Assembly (NCBI GenBank): GCA_937141935.1
Contig: CAKZQS010000037.1
Location: forward strand, 1-35,000
Direction of reading: 5' to 3'
From: an uncultured Ectothiorhodospiraceae bacterium
GTDB taxonomy: Bacteria > Pseudomonadota > Gammaproteobacteria > Nevskiales > Oceanococcaceae
Length of the DNA stretch: 35,000 nt
The notes under the pieces were generated by a model. That model ran no database searches. It saw nothing but the letters and a program-made list of their open reading frames with translations, and was not told the origin of the DNA. This document shows positions 22,310 to 30,263 of the stretch, piece after piece; position 1 is the stretch's first letter; each line of letters starts with the position of its first letter. The translations under genes and the position numbers were made by a program.

Positions 22310-23233
22310 ATGTTCGAGTTTTATCTGCGGCACGAGTACGCCTTCGCCGCCGTGCAGTTGCTGCTGGCGATGCTGGGCATGGGGGCCACGCTGACGCTGC
22401 GCGACTTCGTCGAAGTCGTGCGCGACCCCAAGGGTTTCGCCACCGGCTTTGGCCTGCAGGTGCTGCTGGTGCCGCTGGCCGCGTTGGGCTTCATTGCCCT
22501 GCTGGACCTGTCGCCCGGCGTCGCCGTGGGGCTGGCGCTGTGCGCCGCCATCCCCGGCGGTACGGTGTCGAATATCTTCACCTACCTCGCCCGCGGTCAC
22601 GTGGCCTTGTCGATCGCCCTGACCGGCGTCACGACGCTGGTCTGCGTGTTTTCCACGCCCATCGTGCTGGGCCTGCTGATCGCGCAATACATGCCGGCCG
22701 ACTTCGAGATGCCCGCGGGCCGCATCGCGCAGGAGATCGGCCTGTACCTGCTGCTCCCGCTGGTCGTCGGCATGGGGGTGCTGCGTTATGCGCCGCGCAT
22801 CGCGCCGACGCTGTCGCGCTGGGCCATCCGCGGCTCGCTGTTCGTCATCGCGCTGATCGTCGTTGGCGCGCTGGGCGCCGGCCGGCTGGACCTGGAAACC
22901 TTTGGCGGTGGCAATGTGCTGGTCGTCGCCGGCTTCATCGCGGTGTTGACGGCCATGGGGGCCCTGCTGCCGCGGCTGGCCGGGCGGCCCTGGGAGGACG
23001 TCGCCGCGATCAACCTCGAGGTCACGGTGCGCAATACCAACCTCGGGCTGCTGATCAAGGCCTCGCTGTTCCCCGCGGTCGTCGGCGTGGCCGACCCCGT
23101 AGGCGACAACGTGCTGTTCACCGTGCTGCTCTACGGCGGGCTGCAGCTGGCCTTTGGCGGCGTGATGATCGGTCGATTCCGGCGCCGCGCGGCGGCGCAG
23201 GATCGCGCCGCGGGCGCGCCCGAGGCGGGCTAG
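22310..23233 (+). CDS. bile acid:sodium symporter (BASS) family transporter
   Basis: 307 residues with about nine to ten membrane helices, inner membrane. The first crossover-type motif AAIPGGTVSNIFTYLARGHVAL (about 82-103) and ALSIALTGVTTL, together with NTNLGLLIKASLF (the second discontinuous helix), identify the family. Members move bile acids, organic acids or sulfated compounds with Na+; the substrate here cannot be told. A GAGGAG site lies about 16 nt before the ATG, with AGAG closer. The C-terminus is Arg/Ala-rich. It follows phoD by 117 bp and ends just before a 17-bp tandem repeat. Confidence 0.85.
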   Translation: MFEFYLRHEYAFAAVQLLLAMLGMGATLTLRDFVEVVRDPKGFATGFGLQVLLVPLAALGFIALLDLSPGVAVGLALCAAIPGGTVSNIFTYLARGHVALSIALTGVTTLVCVFSTPIVLGLLIAQYMPADFEMPAGRIAQEIGLYLLLPLVVGMGVLRYAPRIAPTLSRWAIRGSLFVIALIVVGALGAGRLDLETFGGGNVLVVAGFIAVLTAMGALLPRLAGRPWEDVAAINLEVTVRNTNLGLLIKASLFPAVVGVADPVGDNVLFTVLLYGGLQLAFGGVMIGRFRRRAAAQDRAAGAPEAG

Positions 23234-23257
23234 CGCGGCAAGGCCCACCGCGCGGGG

Positions 23258-23342
23258 CGATATTGCTGGCGGGGCCGTATCGCTGGCGGGGCGGCTTCGC
23301 TATCGGGGTCGTGCTCCTGGCGGGGCGGGCTCCCTAGCGGGG
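23258..23342. repeat. five 17-bp tandem repeats between convergent genes
   Basis: Five consecutive 17-mers, all ending CGGGG (for example CCGTATCGCTGGCGGGG at 23275-23291). The spacing is exact while the first half of each unit varies. A worn sixth unit may precede them (23241-23257). The last unit overlaps the stop codon and final codons of the amidotransferase gene on the minus strand. Confidence 0.75.
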
Positions 23343-24041
23343 CTGGGTCAGGCCCAGATCCGCCAGCCAGCGGGTTGCGACCCGCTCGGCCTTGCGCGCG
23401 GGCTCCGTACCCCAGCGGTTCACGGCCTCGCGCAGGCCCTGCGGCGCGATGCCATGCCGGGCCAGCTCGCAGGTGTGACCCACCAGCCAGGGTTCGACCT
23501 CGCCGGAGAACTCCGGGTGGAACTGGCAGGCCAGCACATGCCGCTCGATGGCAAAGGCCTGCTGCGCGCACAGCGCGCTGCGTGCCAGCGCCGTGGCACC
23601 GGTCGGCAGCGCGAACTGCTCGCCATGCCAGTGCCAGGCCAGGGGCTCGTCGGCATAGGTCTCCAGGCAGCTCTCGTGGCCCTCCGGCGTCAGCTCGATG
23701 GGCGCCACGCCGATCTCGGGCTCGGCAGCCGCCTCCACCACGGCCCCCAGGGCGCGCGCGATCAGCTGCGCGCCCAGGCACAAGCCGAGCAGCGGCTGGC
23801 CCGCGTCGATGCGCCGCGCGGTCAGCTCCAGCAGCGCGGGCAGATGGGGATATTGCGCAGCATCGTTGACGCTGATCGGACCGCCCAGCAGCACCAGCAC
23901 ATCGGCCGCGGCGGCGGCCTCGGGGGCCTGCGGGCTCCAGGCATCCAGCGTGTGGATCGCCAGGCCCTGGCGCAAAAAGGGTGCGGCGAAGCCGTCCAGG
24001 GTTTCAAAGGCCACGTGGCGCAGCACCAGGGCGTGGGGCAT
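23334..24041 (-). CDS. class I glutamine amidotransferase (GMP-synthase-like)
   Basis: 235 residues, a stand-alone class I GATase domain, cytoplasmic. Catalytic triad: Cys88 in LLGLCLGAQ, His175 and Glu177 in CQFHPEFS; GGPISVND (53-60) forms the oxyanion strand. Such stand-alone forms resemble YfeJ-like proteins and gamma-glutamyl-compound hydrolases; no partner synthetase is encoded nearby, so the acceptor reaction is unknown. The ATG at 24041 begins the first beta-strand MPHALVLRHV. The open frame upstream overlaps the divergent gene and is not used. The 3' end is formed by a 17-bp tandem repeat, giving the C-terminal residues. Confidence 0.85.
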   Translation of the reverse strand: MPHALVLRHVAFETLDGFAAPFLRQGLAIHTLDAWSPQAPEAAAAADVLVLLGGPISVNDAAQYPHLPALLELTARRIDAGQPLLGLCLGAQLIARALGAVVEAAAEPEIGVAPIELTPEGHESCLETYADEPLAWHWHGEQFALPTGATALARSALCAQQAFAIERHVLACQFHPEFSGEVEPWLVGHTCELARHGIAPQGLREAVNRWGTEPARKAERVATRWLADLGLTQPR

Positions 24042-24066
24042 GGGGCTCGGGGGCAGGAATTCGCGC

Positions 24067-24098
24067 GTTATAGTGCAGCCTGAAGTCCCCGCTGTCAG
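24067..24098. promoter_or_regulatory. overlapping divergent promoter region
   Basis: TATAGT (24069-24074, +) and TATAAC (24067-24072, -) share the same bases. On the minus side CTGACA (24093-24098) is a good -35, 20 bp from TATAAC or 17 bp from CACTAT. I find no clear -35 for the plus side. The 70-bp gap must serve both genes. Confidence 0.35.
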
Positions 24099-24111
24099 GC
24101 CGCCCGCCCCG

Positions 24112-24594
24112 ATGTCCGAAGAGCTCGACCGCTTGCCCTCCACCAGCGCCGCCGCGACGCGGGCGCTGGAGTTGCTGGCAACGCCGGGCCGGCAGGTCTG
24201 GGCCGCCGTGTACGGGCCGCCGCCGCTGCTGTTTCTGGATGCCGGCGCCGTGGCCATGCTGCAGGGCTGGTTGCTGTCGGAGCCGCGCGCACAGCTGCAG
24301 GTGCTGACCGACGACGACCGCGAGCTGGCGCGCCAGGCGCCGCAGTTCGTGGCGCTGGCACGCCGCCTGAGCAGCCGCATCGCGGTGCGCCGGCAGCCGC
24401 CGCGGGCCGAGCCCCTGCCGGCCGAATGGCTGCTGACCGACCGCGGCGGCATCCTGACCCGCCGCGGCCCGGAGGCGCGGGAGTGGTTCGGCGCCGCCCA
24501 TGCGCCCTTCGACATGCGCCGGCTGCAGCGCACGCATGCCGCCCTGTGGGAGCCGGCCCTGCCCGCCAGCGAGCTGCGCGAGCTGCGCCTCTAG
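24112..24594 (+). CDS. conserved hypothetical protein (DUF7931-like)
   Basis: 160 residues, soluble. The pattern RALELLATPGRQVWAAVYGP, AMLQGWLLSEPRAQLQVLTDD, RLSSRIAVRR, EWLLTDRGGIL and the final ALWEPALPASELRELRL resembles a proteobacterial family that I recall as DUF7931, sometimes mislabelled HPA2 acetyltransferase. It looks like the C-terminal, phospholipase-D-like half-fold without HKD motifs. The start at 24112 is the first codon after the shared promoter region. Divergent from the amidotransferase, convergent with the PHA synthase-like gene (7 bp between stops). Function not known. Confidence 0.7.
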   Translation: MSEELDRLPSTSAAATRALELLATPGRQVWAAVYGPPPLLFLDAGAVAMLQGWLLSEPRAQLQVLTDDDRELARQAPQFVALARRLSSRIAVRRQPPRAEPLPAEWLLTDRGGILTRRGPEAREWFGAAHAPFDMRRLQRTHAALWEPALPASELRELRL

Positions 24595-24601
24595 CGCAGC
24601 C

Positions 24602-25765
24602 TCAGGCGGCCGCCGAGCGCGGCACCAGCCAGTCGGCCGTTTCCTGCCATACGGCACGGAAGGCCTTGCTGCCCAAGATCACGCCCATGTGCCCTCCGGG
24701 CGCGACGCGAAAGCTCTTGTCCTGGCTGGCCACCAGATCCACGCTGCGCGAGGCGATGGGCGGCGGCACCAGGGTGTCGCGGTCGCCGGCATAGGCCAGG
24801 AAGTTGGCGCGGATGCGGGTCAGGTCGGCCACCTCGCCGCTGGCCAGCTCGATCTGCCCGCTGGCCAGCGTGTTGTCGATGGCCATCTTGCTGGTCATGT
24901 CGCGCACCACCCCGCCGGGGTACATCAGCATGTTGTTCAGGTAGGCGGCCGTCGTCGAATGCGACTCCACGAACTCGCGGTCGGCCAGGCGGGTGATCAG
25001 GTCCCAATAGGTCGTGACGCTGCCAACGGGGTCGGTCAGCTTGAAGGCCAGCGTCGTCATCCACGGCGGCACGTTGAACATGCGCGGGTCGAGCATCTGC
25101 AGCCGCAGGTCGGTGTACTTGGCCACCAGCTGTGCCGGCGCGTTGATCAGCTGGGCCGTTTGCGCCACGAAGCCGCCGCCGCGCAGGTCGATGGGGCTGG
25201 CCACGGTGACCAGGTTGCGCACCTCGGGGTCGGCATTCAGGCCCTGGTTCATCAGGCACAACAGGCCCCCCATGCACCAGCCGTACAGCGACAGCTCCCG
25301 CGTGCCGGCATGCTCGCGGATGCGCTCCAGCGCCTGGCTGAACATGCGCTCGGCGTAGTCGTACAGCCCGTAGTGCGCATGCGCCTTGCGCGGCCGGCCC
25401 CAGTCGATCATGTACACGCGAAAACCGCGCGCCGCCATGTAGCGCACCAGCGAGCGCTGCGGCATCAGATCGAAGGTCTCGGTGGTGACCCCCAGCGGCG
25501 GCACCAGCACCAGCGGCACGGGGAACTGGCGGTGCTCGATGGGCAGCACGCTGCCATCCGGCAACCGAACCTCGGCCTCGTCCGGCAGCCCGTAATAGCG
25601 CACCGACATCGGGTCGCCGTCATAAACCAGCTCGTACCAGGTCTTGCCGGACTGGATCAGCCGCTCGCGCTGAAACATCCAGTCCAGCCCATTGCCCAGC
25701 GCCCGCGCGGCGGCGCGGTTGGCGCCCAGCAGCGGGGCCAGCAACGAGCCGCGGCCGCCGCTCAC
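24602..25765 (-). CDS. phaC: PHA synthase-like protein (class III PhaC type)
   Basis: 387 residues, alpha/beta-hydrolase fold with a Cys nucleophile, matching the size of class III PhaC. Lipase-box-like YGWCMGG (161-167, Cys164), PLVLVPPLG and YMIDWGRP (118-125), LVTVASPIDL, YAGDRDTLVPP (catalytic Asp328 or Asp330) and GGHMGVILG (His359) all fit polymerases that join hydroxyacyl-CoA into storage polyester. No phaE partner is seen in the window, so class III activity as such is not proven. The start is a GTG at 25765 with GGAG about 9 nt upstream. It lies 57 bp after the WS/DGAT homologue on the same strand, probably one operon. Confidence 0.8.
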   Translation of the reverse strand: MSGGRGSLLAPLLGANRAAARALGNGLDWMFQRERLIQSGKTWYELVYDGDPMSVRYYGLPDEAEVRLPDGSVLPIEHRQFPVPLVLVPPLGVTTETFDLMPQRSLVRYMAARGFRVYMIDWGRPRKAHAHYGLYDYAERMFSQALERIREHAGTRELSLYGWCMGGLLCLMNQGLNADPEVRNLVTVASPIDLRGGGFVAQTAQLINAPAQLVAKYTDLRLQMLDPRMFNVPPWMTTLAFKLTDPVGSVTTYWDLITRLADREFVESHSTTAAYLNNMLMYPGGVVRDMTSKMAIDNTLASGQIELASGEVADLTRIRANFLAYAGDRDTLVPPPIASRSVDLVASQDKSFRVAPGGHMGVILGSKAFRAVWQETADWLVPRSAAA

Positions 25766-25822
25766 CGGGGAACTCCGCGGCCGCCCGGGGCGGCCTGAGG
25801 CCGCCGTGGCGGCAGGCTGTGG

Positions 25823-27142
25823 CTAGGCATTGTCCAGGCCCTCCTCTTCCAGCTCGCGCAATGCGCGCTCCATGTACACCGCGATGCGCTGCAAATGCGG
25901 CAGGTTGTCACGCGCGCCGCACAGGCCCACGCCCACCGTGTCGCCATAGCCGGCACTGGCCATGGCCAGCGCGGCGCCCTGCAGCAGCATCGGCATGGGG
26001 TAGATCTCCTCGATGGGGTGCGGGCCAACGCGCAGCGCCCCGGCCGGCAGTTCGTAGTGCGCCAGGGCCAGGTTGAACATCGGCGCCAACCGGTGGTCGA
26101 GGCCGCTGAGCTGGCGCAGCACATAGGGCAGCGCCTCGACACTGGCCTCGACAGCGGCGCTGTGCGCCCCGCGGGCGCGCACCATGACGCGGGCCACGCG
26201 CAGCGACTCGCGAATCTCGTCCAGCCGCTTGCGCCGGTGGGCGTGCTGCGTGCCCAGGCTGACGAACAGCGGGCTGAGCTGGCCGTCGCTGCGCGAGCGG
26301 TCGCCCACCAGTGCCAGCAGCGGGGCGTCGGGCAAGGCGTTGTACTCGCGAAAGAAGCGCCGCAGCGCGCTGCCGCAAAGATAGATCAGCAGCTCCTCTT
26401 CACTGGCCTGGATGCGCGCGCCGACGCGCGCGAGCCGGGCCCGGTCGTAGTGCTGGGTGGCGAAGCGCCGCAGGCTGTTGATGCGCGCGTTCAGCGGCGA
26501 GGCCGGCGCGCGGCGCAGGCCGGCCCAGGGCAGGCGCGAGAGCAGCGCCTCGCGCAGCCGCCGCTGCAGCGGGCCGATCAGCGCCAGCGGCCCACGGCCC
26601 GGCCGCCTGCGCCCGCGGCGTGGCAGCGCCAGCTCCCAGGGGGCGCGCCCGGACTGGCCATGCGCGCCGCCAAAGGCCCGCGGCAGCAACTCGCGCAGAT
26701 CGCCGGCGCTGAGCAGCGCCGGGTGCAGCTTGAGATAGATGGCCAGGCAGCCGGCGTGCGGCCCGCTGCGCAGGCCCTCGATCAGGTGGACTTCCCAGGC
26801 CGGGCGGTCCAGGTCCAGGCGCTTGCCGTGCAGCCGCGAAACCAGCTCGCCCAGCTCCCGCTCGCCGCCCGGTCGCGGAAGTGCGGAGACTCGAAAGTGG
26901 TATTCGATGTCGATGCGGCCGTCGACGGCGTAACGCGGCGTGCGCCCCAGGCGCCGCTCGATGCGCCAGGTCCATGGCGCGACGGGCAGCGCCTGCTGCC
27001 ATTGCCGCGCCAGGCTCAGCGCGGCCTCGTCGACCTCGCCCACCGGGCGCAAATACAGCAGCACACCCATGTGCAGCGGCGTGTCGCGCCCTTCCAGCGC
27101 GAGCCAGCCGCGCTCCAGCGCGCCGAGTGTGTCCTCGTTCAT
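25823..27142 (-). CDS. wax ester synthase/diacylglycerol acyltransferase homologue with a lost active site
   Basis: 439 residues, close to normal for bacterial WS/DGAT. N-terminal LGALERGWLALEGRDTPLHMG, PAWEVHLIEGL before the active-site strand, and the C-terminal ND-like region (LAHYELPAGA, PMPMLLQGAALAMASAGYGD, VGLCGARDNLP) support the family. The catalytic HHxxxDG is read here as HPALLSA (140-146): the second His, the catalytic base, is Pro and the Asp-Gly are Ser-Ala. The flanking KL before and GDLRELL after are as in active members. So transfer from acyl-CoA is doubtful. The ATG at 27142 with a GAGGA site is preferred to a GTG at 27175. Upstream of phaC on the same strand. Confidence 0.8.
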   Translation of the reverse strand: MNEDTLGALERGWLALEGRDTPLHMGVLLYLRPVGEVDEAALSLARQWQQALPVAPWTWRIERRLGRTPRYAVDGRIDIEYHFRVSALPRPGGERELGELVSRLHGKRLDLDRPAWEVHLIEGLRSGPHAGCLAIYLKLHPALLSAGDLRELLPRAFGGAHGQSGRAPWELALPRRGRRRPGRGPLALIGPLQRRLREALLSRLPWAGLRRAPASPLNARINSLRRFATQHYDRARLARVGARIQASEEELLIYLCGSALRRFFREYNALPDAPLLALVGDRSRSDGQLSPLFVSLGTQHAHRRKRLDEIRESLRVARVMVRARGAHSAAVEASVEALPYVLRQLSGLDHRLAPMFNLALAHYELPAGALRVGPHPIEEIYPMPMLLQGAALAMASAGYGDTVGVGLCGARDNLPHLQRIAVYMERALRELEEEGLDNA

Positions 27143-27207
27143 GCGCCCATCCTCGTCCAGGCGGTCCTCCAGCACAGCCCGTTATTGTGACCGATTCGGC
27201 GGCGGCC

Positions 27208-28521
27208 TCAGGCCGCCGGGGCGTTGCTGCCGCCCAGGACCGACCACTCGCCGACATGCTCGCCACCCCGGCTCAGCAGCAGCGGACCGAACTGGCCCAG
27301 CACGCGTTCGCTCTGGCGCGGGCGCAGAAAGACATGGTCGCCCTCGGCCAGGGCCGTCGCCGGCGCACCGACGACAAGATCCTGATTGGTGCTGTGGCCG
27401 AACAGCGGTTCGGGGCGCAGGCCGGCCGGCGCGACGGGGTCGGCCAGCCAGTGCCCGCCGTAGACGAAGTAGCTGGCGCGGCGATTCGGGTCCCACCAAT
27501 GCAGCAGGCGGCTGGCACCATCCAGGCCCGGCAGGGTCAGCGGGCCGGCAGCCTTCAACACCGGCGTGGCGATCCACGCGGCGGGCCGATGCCCGGACAG
27601 GCTGGGCAGGTCGAAGTCGCCGGGGTGCACAAAGGCCGAGCCCACGGCGATGTCATTGCTCAGGGACTCGGACTCGTGCAGGCGGTAGGTGGGGCTGCCG
27701 GCGGTGTTCAGCGTGAGCCCGTCGCCGTTGATGCCGCGGCCCTCGCGCCACAGGGCCGGGTGGGTCTGCGCGATCTGCTCGACAACGTCCTGGTAGGCGC
27801 GCATGGCCTTGGCCAGCAACGCGTCCGGGCTGCCCAGCAGCGCCGGCACCTTCACCACATGCGGGTCGTAGCCCATCAGGCCCGCCAGGCGCAGGTGGCG
27901 CGGGTTGGCGGCGATGCGCTCGAGCATCGCGGCGAGTTCCGGGCCGGCCGTCACGCCGCCGCGGTGCAGCCCGACGTTGATCTCGATATTGACGGCAAGC
28001 GGCCGGCCCTGGGAGCGGGCCCAGTCGTCATAGGCGGCCAGCCGCCGCGGGCTGTCGACCAGCCATTCGAGCTGGCGCTCGGGCACGAAGCTGCCACGGT
28101 GCAGGGCATAAAAGGCCTCGACCGCCGCCAGCGGCAGCGGCTTGCCCAGCAGCATGTGGCTGTCGGGCATGGCCTGCGCCAGCGTGTTCAGGTGCGGCTG
28201 GTGGAAGACCATCAGCCGCCGGGTGCCGGCGGCCTCGGCCAGATAGGAAAGCAGTTCAACCGAGGGCACGGATTTGGCGACCAGGCGCAGCTGTTTGTCG
28301 CCCGCGCCGCGGGCCAGCGACTCGCGCACCAGGGCGATGTTGTGGTCCACGGCGTCGAGGTCCAGCAGCAGGCGCGGGATGCCGCCGCCATGCGCGCCCA
28401 GCAAGGCGTTGCGGCGGGCGAATTCGGCACTGTAGGGCGCGCCCTGCGCCCGCGGCCGCGCCCACCAGGCCAGGCCCAGCGGCAGCGCCAGGGCGCCAAG
28501 CAAGAGGTGGCGGCGTCGCAT
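27208..28521 (-). CDS. DSD1-type PLP enzyme (D-threonine aldolase/alanine racemase-N fold) with export leader
   Basis: 437 residues. Fold-type III PLP barrel: PRLLLDLDAVDHNI (49-62), Schiff-base Lys83 in LVAKSVPS, then FHQPHLN, NIEINVGLHRGG, GLMGYDPHV and a C-terminal beta domain with VGSAFVHPGDFD, GHSTNQ and EGDHVFLRPRQSE. Relatives split or dehydrate D-threonine or D-serine. The N-terminus MRRRHLLLGALALPLGLAWW is a leader with RRRHLLL, near the Tat consensus, which would fit a folded cofactor enzyme exported to the periplasm. The start at 28521 is the first with a leader. 65 bp upstream of the WS/DGAT homologue. Confidence 0.83.
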   Translation of the reverse strand: MRRRHLLLGALALPLGLAWWARPRAQGAPYSAEFARRNALLGAHGGGIPRLLLDLDAVDHNIALVRESLARGAGDKQLRLVAKSVPSVELLSYLAEAAGTRRLMVFHQPHLNTLAQAMPDSHMLLGKPLPLAAVEAFYALHRGSFVPERQLEWLVDSPRRLAAYDDWARSQGRPLAVNIEINVGLHRGGVTAGPELAAMLERIAANPRHLRLAGLMGYDPHVVKVPALLGSPDALLAKAMRAYQDVVEQIAQTHPALWREGRGINGDGLTLNTAGSPTYRLHESESLSNDIAVGSAFVHPGDFDLPSLSGHRPAAWIATPVLKAAGPLTLPGLDGASRLLHWWDPNRRASYFVYGGHWLADPVAPAGLRPEPLFGHSTNQDLVVGAPATALAEGDHVFLRPRQSERVLGQFGPLLLSRGGEHVGEWSVLGGSNAPAA

Positions 28522-28870
28522 GCCGCTAGACCTTCGGCAGCCGTGCAGGGGGCGGCTGTACAGGCCCCCGACCGGAGCCCTGAGCAGAGCCATGACCGGC
28601 GCCAGGACCCGGCTCCAGGCCGCCGCAACAACCCCTAGGGCGCCACTCGCCCGGCGTGATCGCACCGGCCCACAGCCGGTCGCGCCGCCCCCGCCTACCC
28701 CGAGAGTATTGCCAGGCCATCGTCTCCCCTTAGCGCCGCCGTGTCCTGCGCATTCTAGCCGAGCCCCCCGGCGCGGCCCGCGTCGGGCGGTTTTGCGCCC
28801 CGGCGATGGCTCGCCTATGCTGCCCGCGACCATCGTGCCGGCAACAGCGGCTCTCGCGGGGAGGACACCG
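28522..28870. other. intergenic region between divergent genes
   Basis: 349 bp with no gene that I can support. It is GC-rich, with no hairpin terminator. The only signal noted is a promoter-like pair near its right end (28793-28821). Open frames on either strand here are Gly/Arg/Pro-rich and look non-coding. Confidence 0.5.
28793..28821 (+). promoter_or_regulatory. possible promoter of the small exported protein gene
   Basis: TTGCGC (28793-28798), 17-bp spacer, TATGCT (28816-28821). A start near 28828 would leave about 43 nt of leader with GGGGAGGA before the ATG. Confidence 0.4.
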
Positions 28871-29248
28871 ATGCCATCGACGCCCATGCTCAGGCTGCGC
28901 CCGCTGGCGGCCGCCCTGCTGCTGACGCTGTGGGCCCCGGGCCTGCTGGCCGGCCCGCTGTTGCCACCCGGCGTCGCGGATGCGCGGCTGGCCTACGCCG
29001 AGGCCCGCGCGATGAGCGAATACCCCTTCCTGAACCCGCAGCACCCGGACGTGAACTGGGACGCGATCGCCGCGGTGAACGATCGCCGCGACATCCTGAT
29101 ACGCAGCGGCCGCGAGCCGCTGGAGGCCCTGCAGCAGGCGGTGCGCGACGTGGCGCCGGCCTTTGCCATGCTGCAGAGGCAATCCTCCCGCGGCGGCCGC
29201 GACGCCGCCGCCCCGAACGACCCGCCGCGCCAACGCGGCCATTGGTAA
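28871..29248 (+). CDS. small exported protein of unknown function
   Basis: 125 residues. Signal peptide MPSTPMLRLRPLAAALLLTL with a likely cut after LLAG (about residue 22). The mature part has PGVADARLAYAEARAM and NPQHPDVNWDAIAAVNDRRDIL, then a helical REPLEALQQAVRDVAPAFAML and an Arg/Pro-rich tail. GGGGAGGA lies about 8 nt before the ATG. It begins the plus-strand run that leads to two tautomerase-like genes, 23 bp before the first. I recognise no family. Likely periplasmic. Confidence 0.65.
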   Translation: MPSTPMLRLRPLAAALLLTLWAPGLLAGPLLPPGVADARLAYAEARAMSEYPFLNPQHPDVNWDAIAAVNDRRDILIRSGREPLEALQQAVRDVAPAFAMLQRQSSRGGRDAAAPNDPPRQRGHW

Positions 29249-29271
29249 ACCCGAGTCCCGAGCAAGCCCCG

Positions 29272-29730
29272 ATGCCCCGCAAGATAATCGTGACGCTGCC
29301 CGCTGGCCACCTGGCGGCCAGCTCGACGCAGGCCCTGGAGACCGCGCTGCAAACCGTGTACGCCCGCCACCTGGAGGACGGCCGGCCGCCGCTGGTGCTG
29401 TGGTGCGAGCTGCCCGCCGGACAAGGTTTCGTCGCCGGCGCCCCGGCGGCGGTGCATATGCTGTTCGTCGAGGTGGCCAACGGCCTGCCGCAGCCACAGC
29501 GCGAAGAGGCCATGCTGGCCTTCGCGCAGGCCTACGCCGCCGGCACCGGCGTGGCGCTCGAGCAGCTGATGGTGACGCTGGCGGACGCCGACACCTTCGC
29601 CGCCTACCTGCAGGCCAACCGTGGCCGCCTGCACTGGGCCGCGCGCCTGCGCTTTGCACTGGGCACGCTGTGGCATGCGCTGCGCAGCCGCCGGCGCCTC
29701 GGCTATGCGCAGCTGCGCGCCAACCTGTAG
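29272..29730 (+). CDS. tautomerase-like protein (tentative)
   Basis: 152 residues, cytoplasmic. Starts MPRKIIVTLPAGHL, with a Pro next to the initiator Met as in the tautomerase (MIF/4-oxalocrotonate) superfamily, followed by a helix (STQALETALQTVYARHL), a strand LVLWCELPAG, then VHMLFVEVANGLPQPQREEAMLAF, resembling the second beta-alpha-beta half. The C-terminal helix-rich part (RGRLHWAARLRFALGTLWHAL) is unusual. The assignment rests on Pro-1 and the fold pattern and on the neighbour, so it is tentative. Ribosome site weak. Next gene 17 bp on. Confidence 0.55.
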   Translation: MPRKIIVTLPAGHLAASSTQALETALQTVYARHLEDGRPPLVLWCELPAGQGFVAGAPAAVHMLFVEVANGLPQPQREEAMLAFAQAYAAGTGVALEQLMVTLADADTFAAYLQANRGRLHWAARLRFALGTLWHALRSRRRLGYAQLRANL

Positions 29731-29747
29731 CCCGCCGGAGACCCGCC

Positions 29748-30131
29748 ATGCCCGTCTATAACGTCGCCTGTCCCCGCCCGCTGCCGGAGGCCACCCGCGC
29801 CGCCGTTGCCGGCGCCATCACGCAGACCCACTGCCGCGAAACCGATGCCCCCGCCGCCTTCGTCAACGTCGTGCTGATGCACAACTACCCGCTGCCCGCC
29901 GGCGTGGCACTGAGCGTGCTGGGCGGCGTACGCAGCGGCGGCAACCGCACCCCGGAATCCATCGAAGCGCTGCGCCAGGCGCTGATCATCGCCGTGGCGC
30001 AGGCCGCCGGCGTCGAGGCGCAGGCGGTGGCGGTCGAGTTGCTCGGCGCCCCCGCGCAGTGGGCGATGGAGGGCGGCCGGGTGCTGCCCGAGCCCGGCGC
30101 CGAGGACGCCTGGTTCGCCGCGCAGCGTTAG
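29748..30131 (+). CDS. tautomerase family protein
   Basis: 127 residues with Pro directly after Met (MPVYNVACPRPLP), the catalytic Pro-1 of the 4-oxalocrotonate tautomerase/MSAD superfamily; this needs Met removal, which small second residues allow. TRAAVAGAITQTHCRETDAPAAFVNVVL fits the first helix and beta strand, and SGGNRTPESIEALRQALIIAVAQAAG the second unit, with an Arg in a typical position. GGAG stands about 9 nt before the ATG. Paired with the preceding gene by a 17-bp gap; the two may form a heteromeric enzyme, which is an inference. Substrate unknown. Confidence 0.72.
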   Translation: MPVYNVACPRPLPEATRAAVAGAITQTHCRETDAPAAFVNVVLMHNYPLPAGVALSVLGGVRSGGNRTPESIEALRQALIIAVAQAAGVEAQAVAVELLGAPAQWAMEGGRVLPEPGAEDAWFAAQR

Positions 30132-30263
30132 AGCGAGCCCCAGCGCGGCGGCTGCCCGGTTGGGCTGCGCCGCGCCAGGCGCCCCCTCGTTACAGTGCGC
30201 ACGGCACGCGCATGCCGAGCTGGCGAAGGGCGCCATTCGGGCATGCGACACTAGCCGGCCCCG

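Noticed and set aside
20450-23248. Very long open frame on the minus strand opposite phoD and the transporter
   Set aside because: It mirrors two clear genes, is rich in Arg/Gly/Gln/His and shows no domain; a by-product of high GC.
23258-23342. 17-bp array considered as a CRISPR or rho-independent terminator
   Set aside because: Units are too short and lack spacers; no stable hairpin with a T-run.
26881-28638. Plus-strand frame opposite the DSD1-type gene
   Set aside because: Low-complexity antisense translation without motifs.
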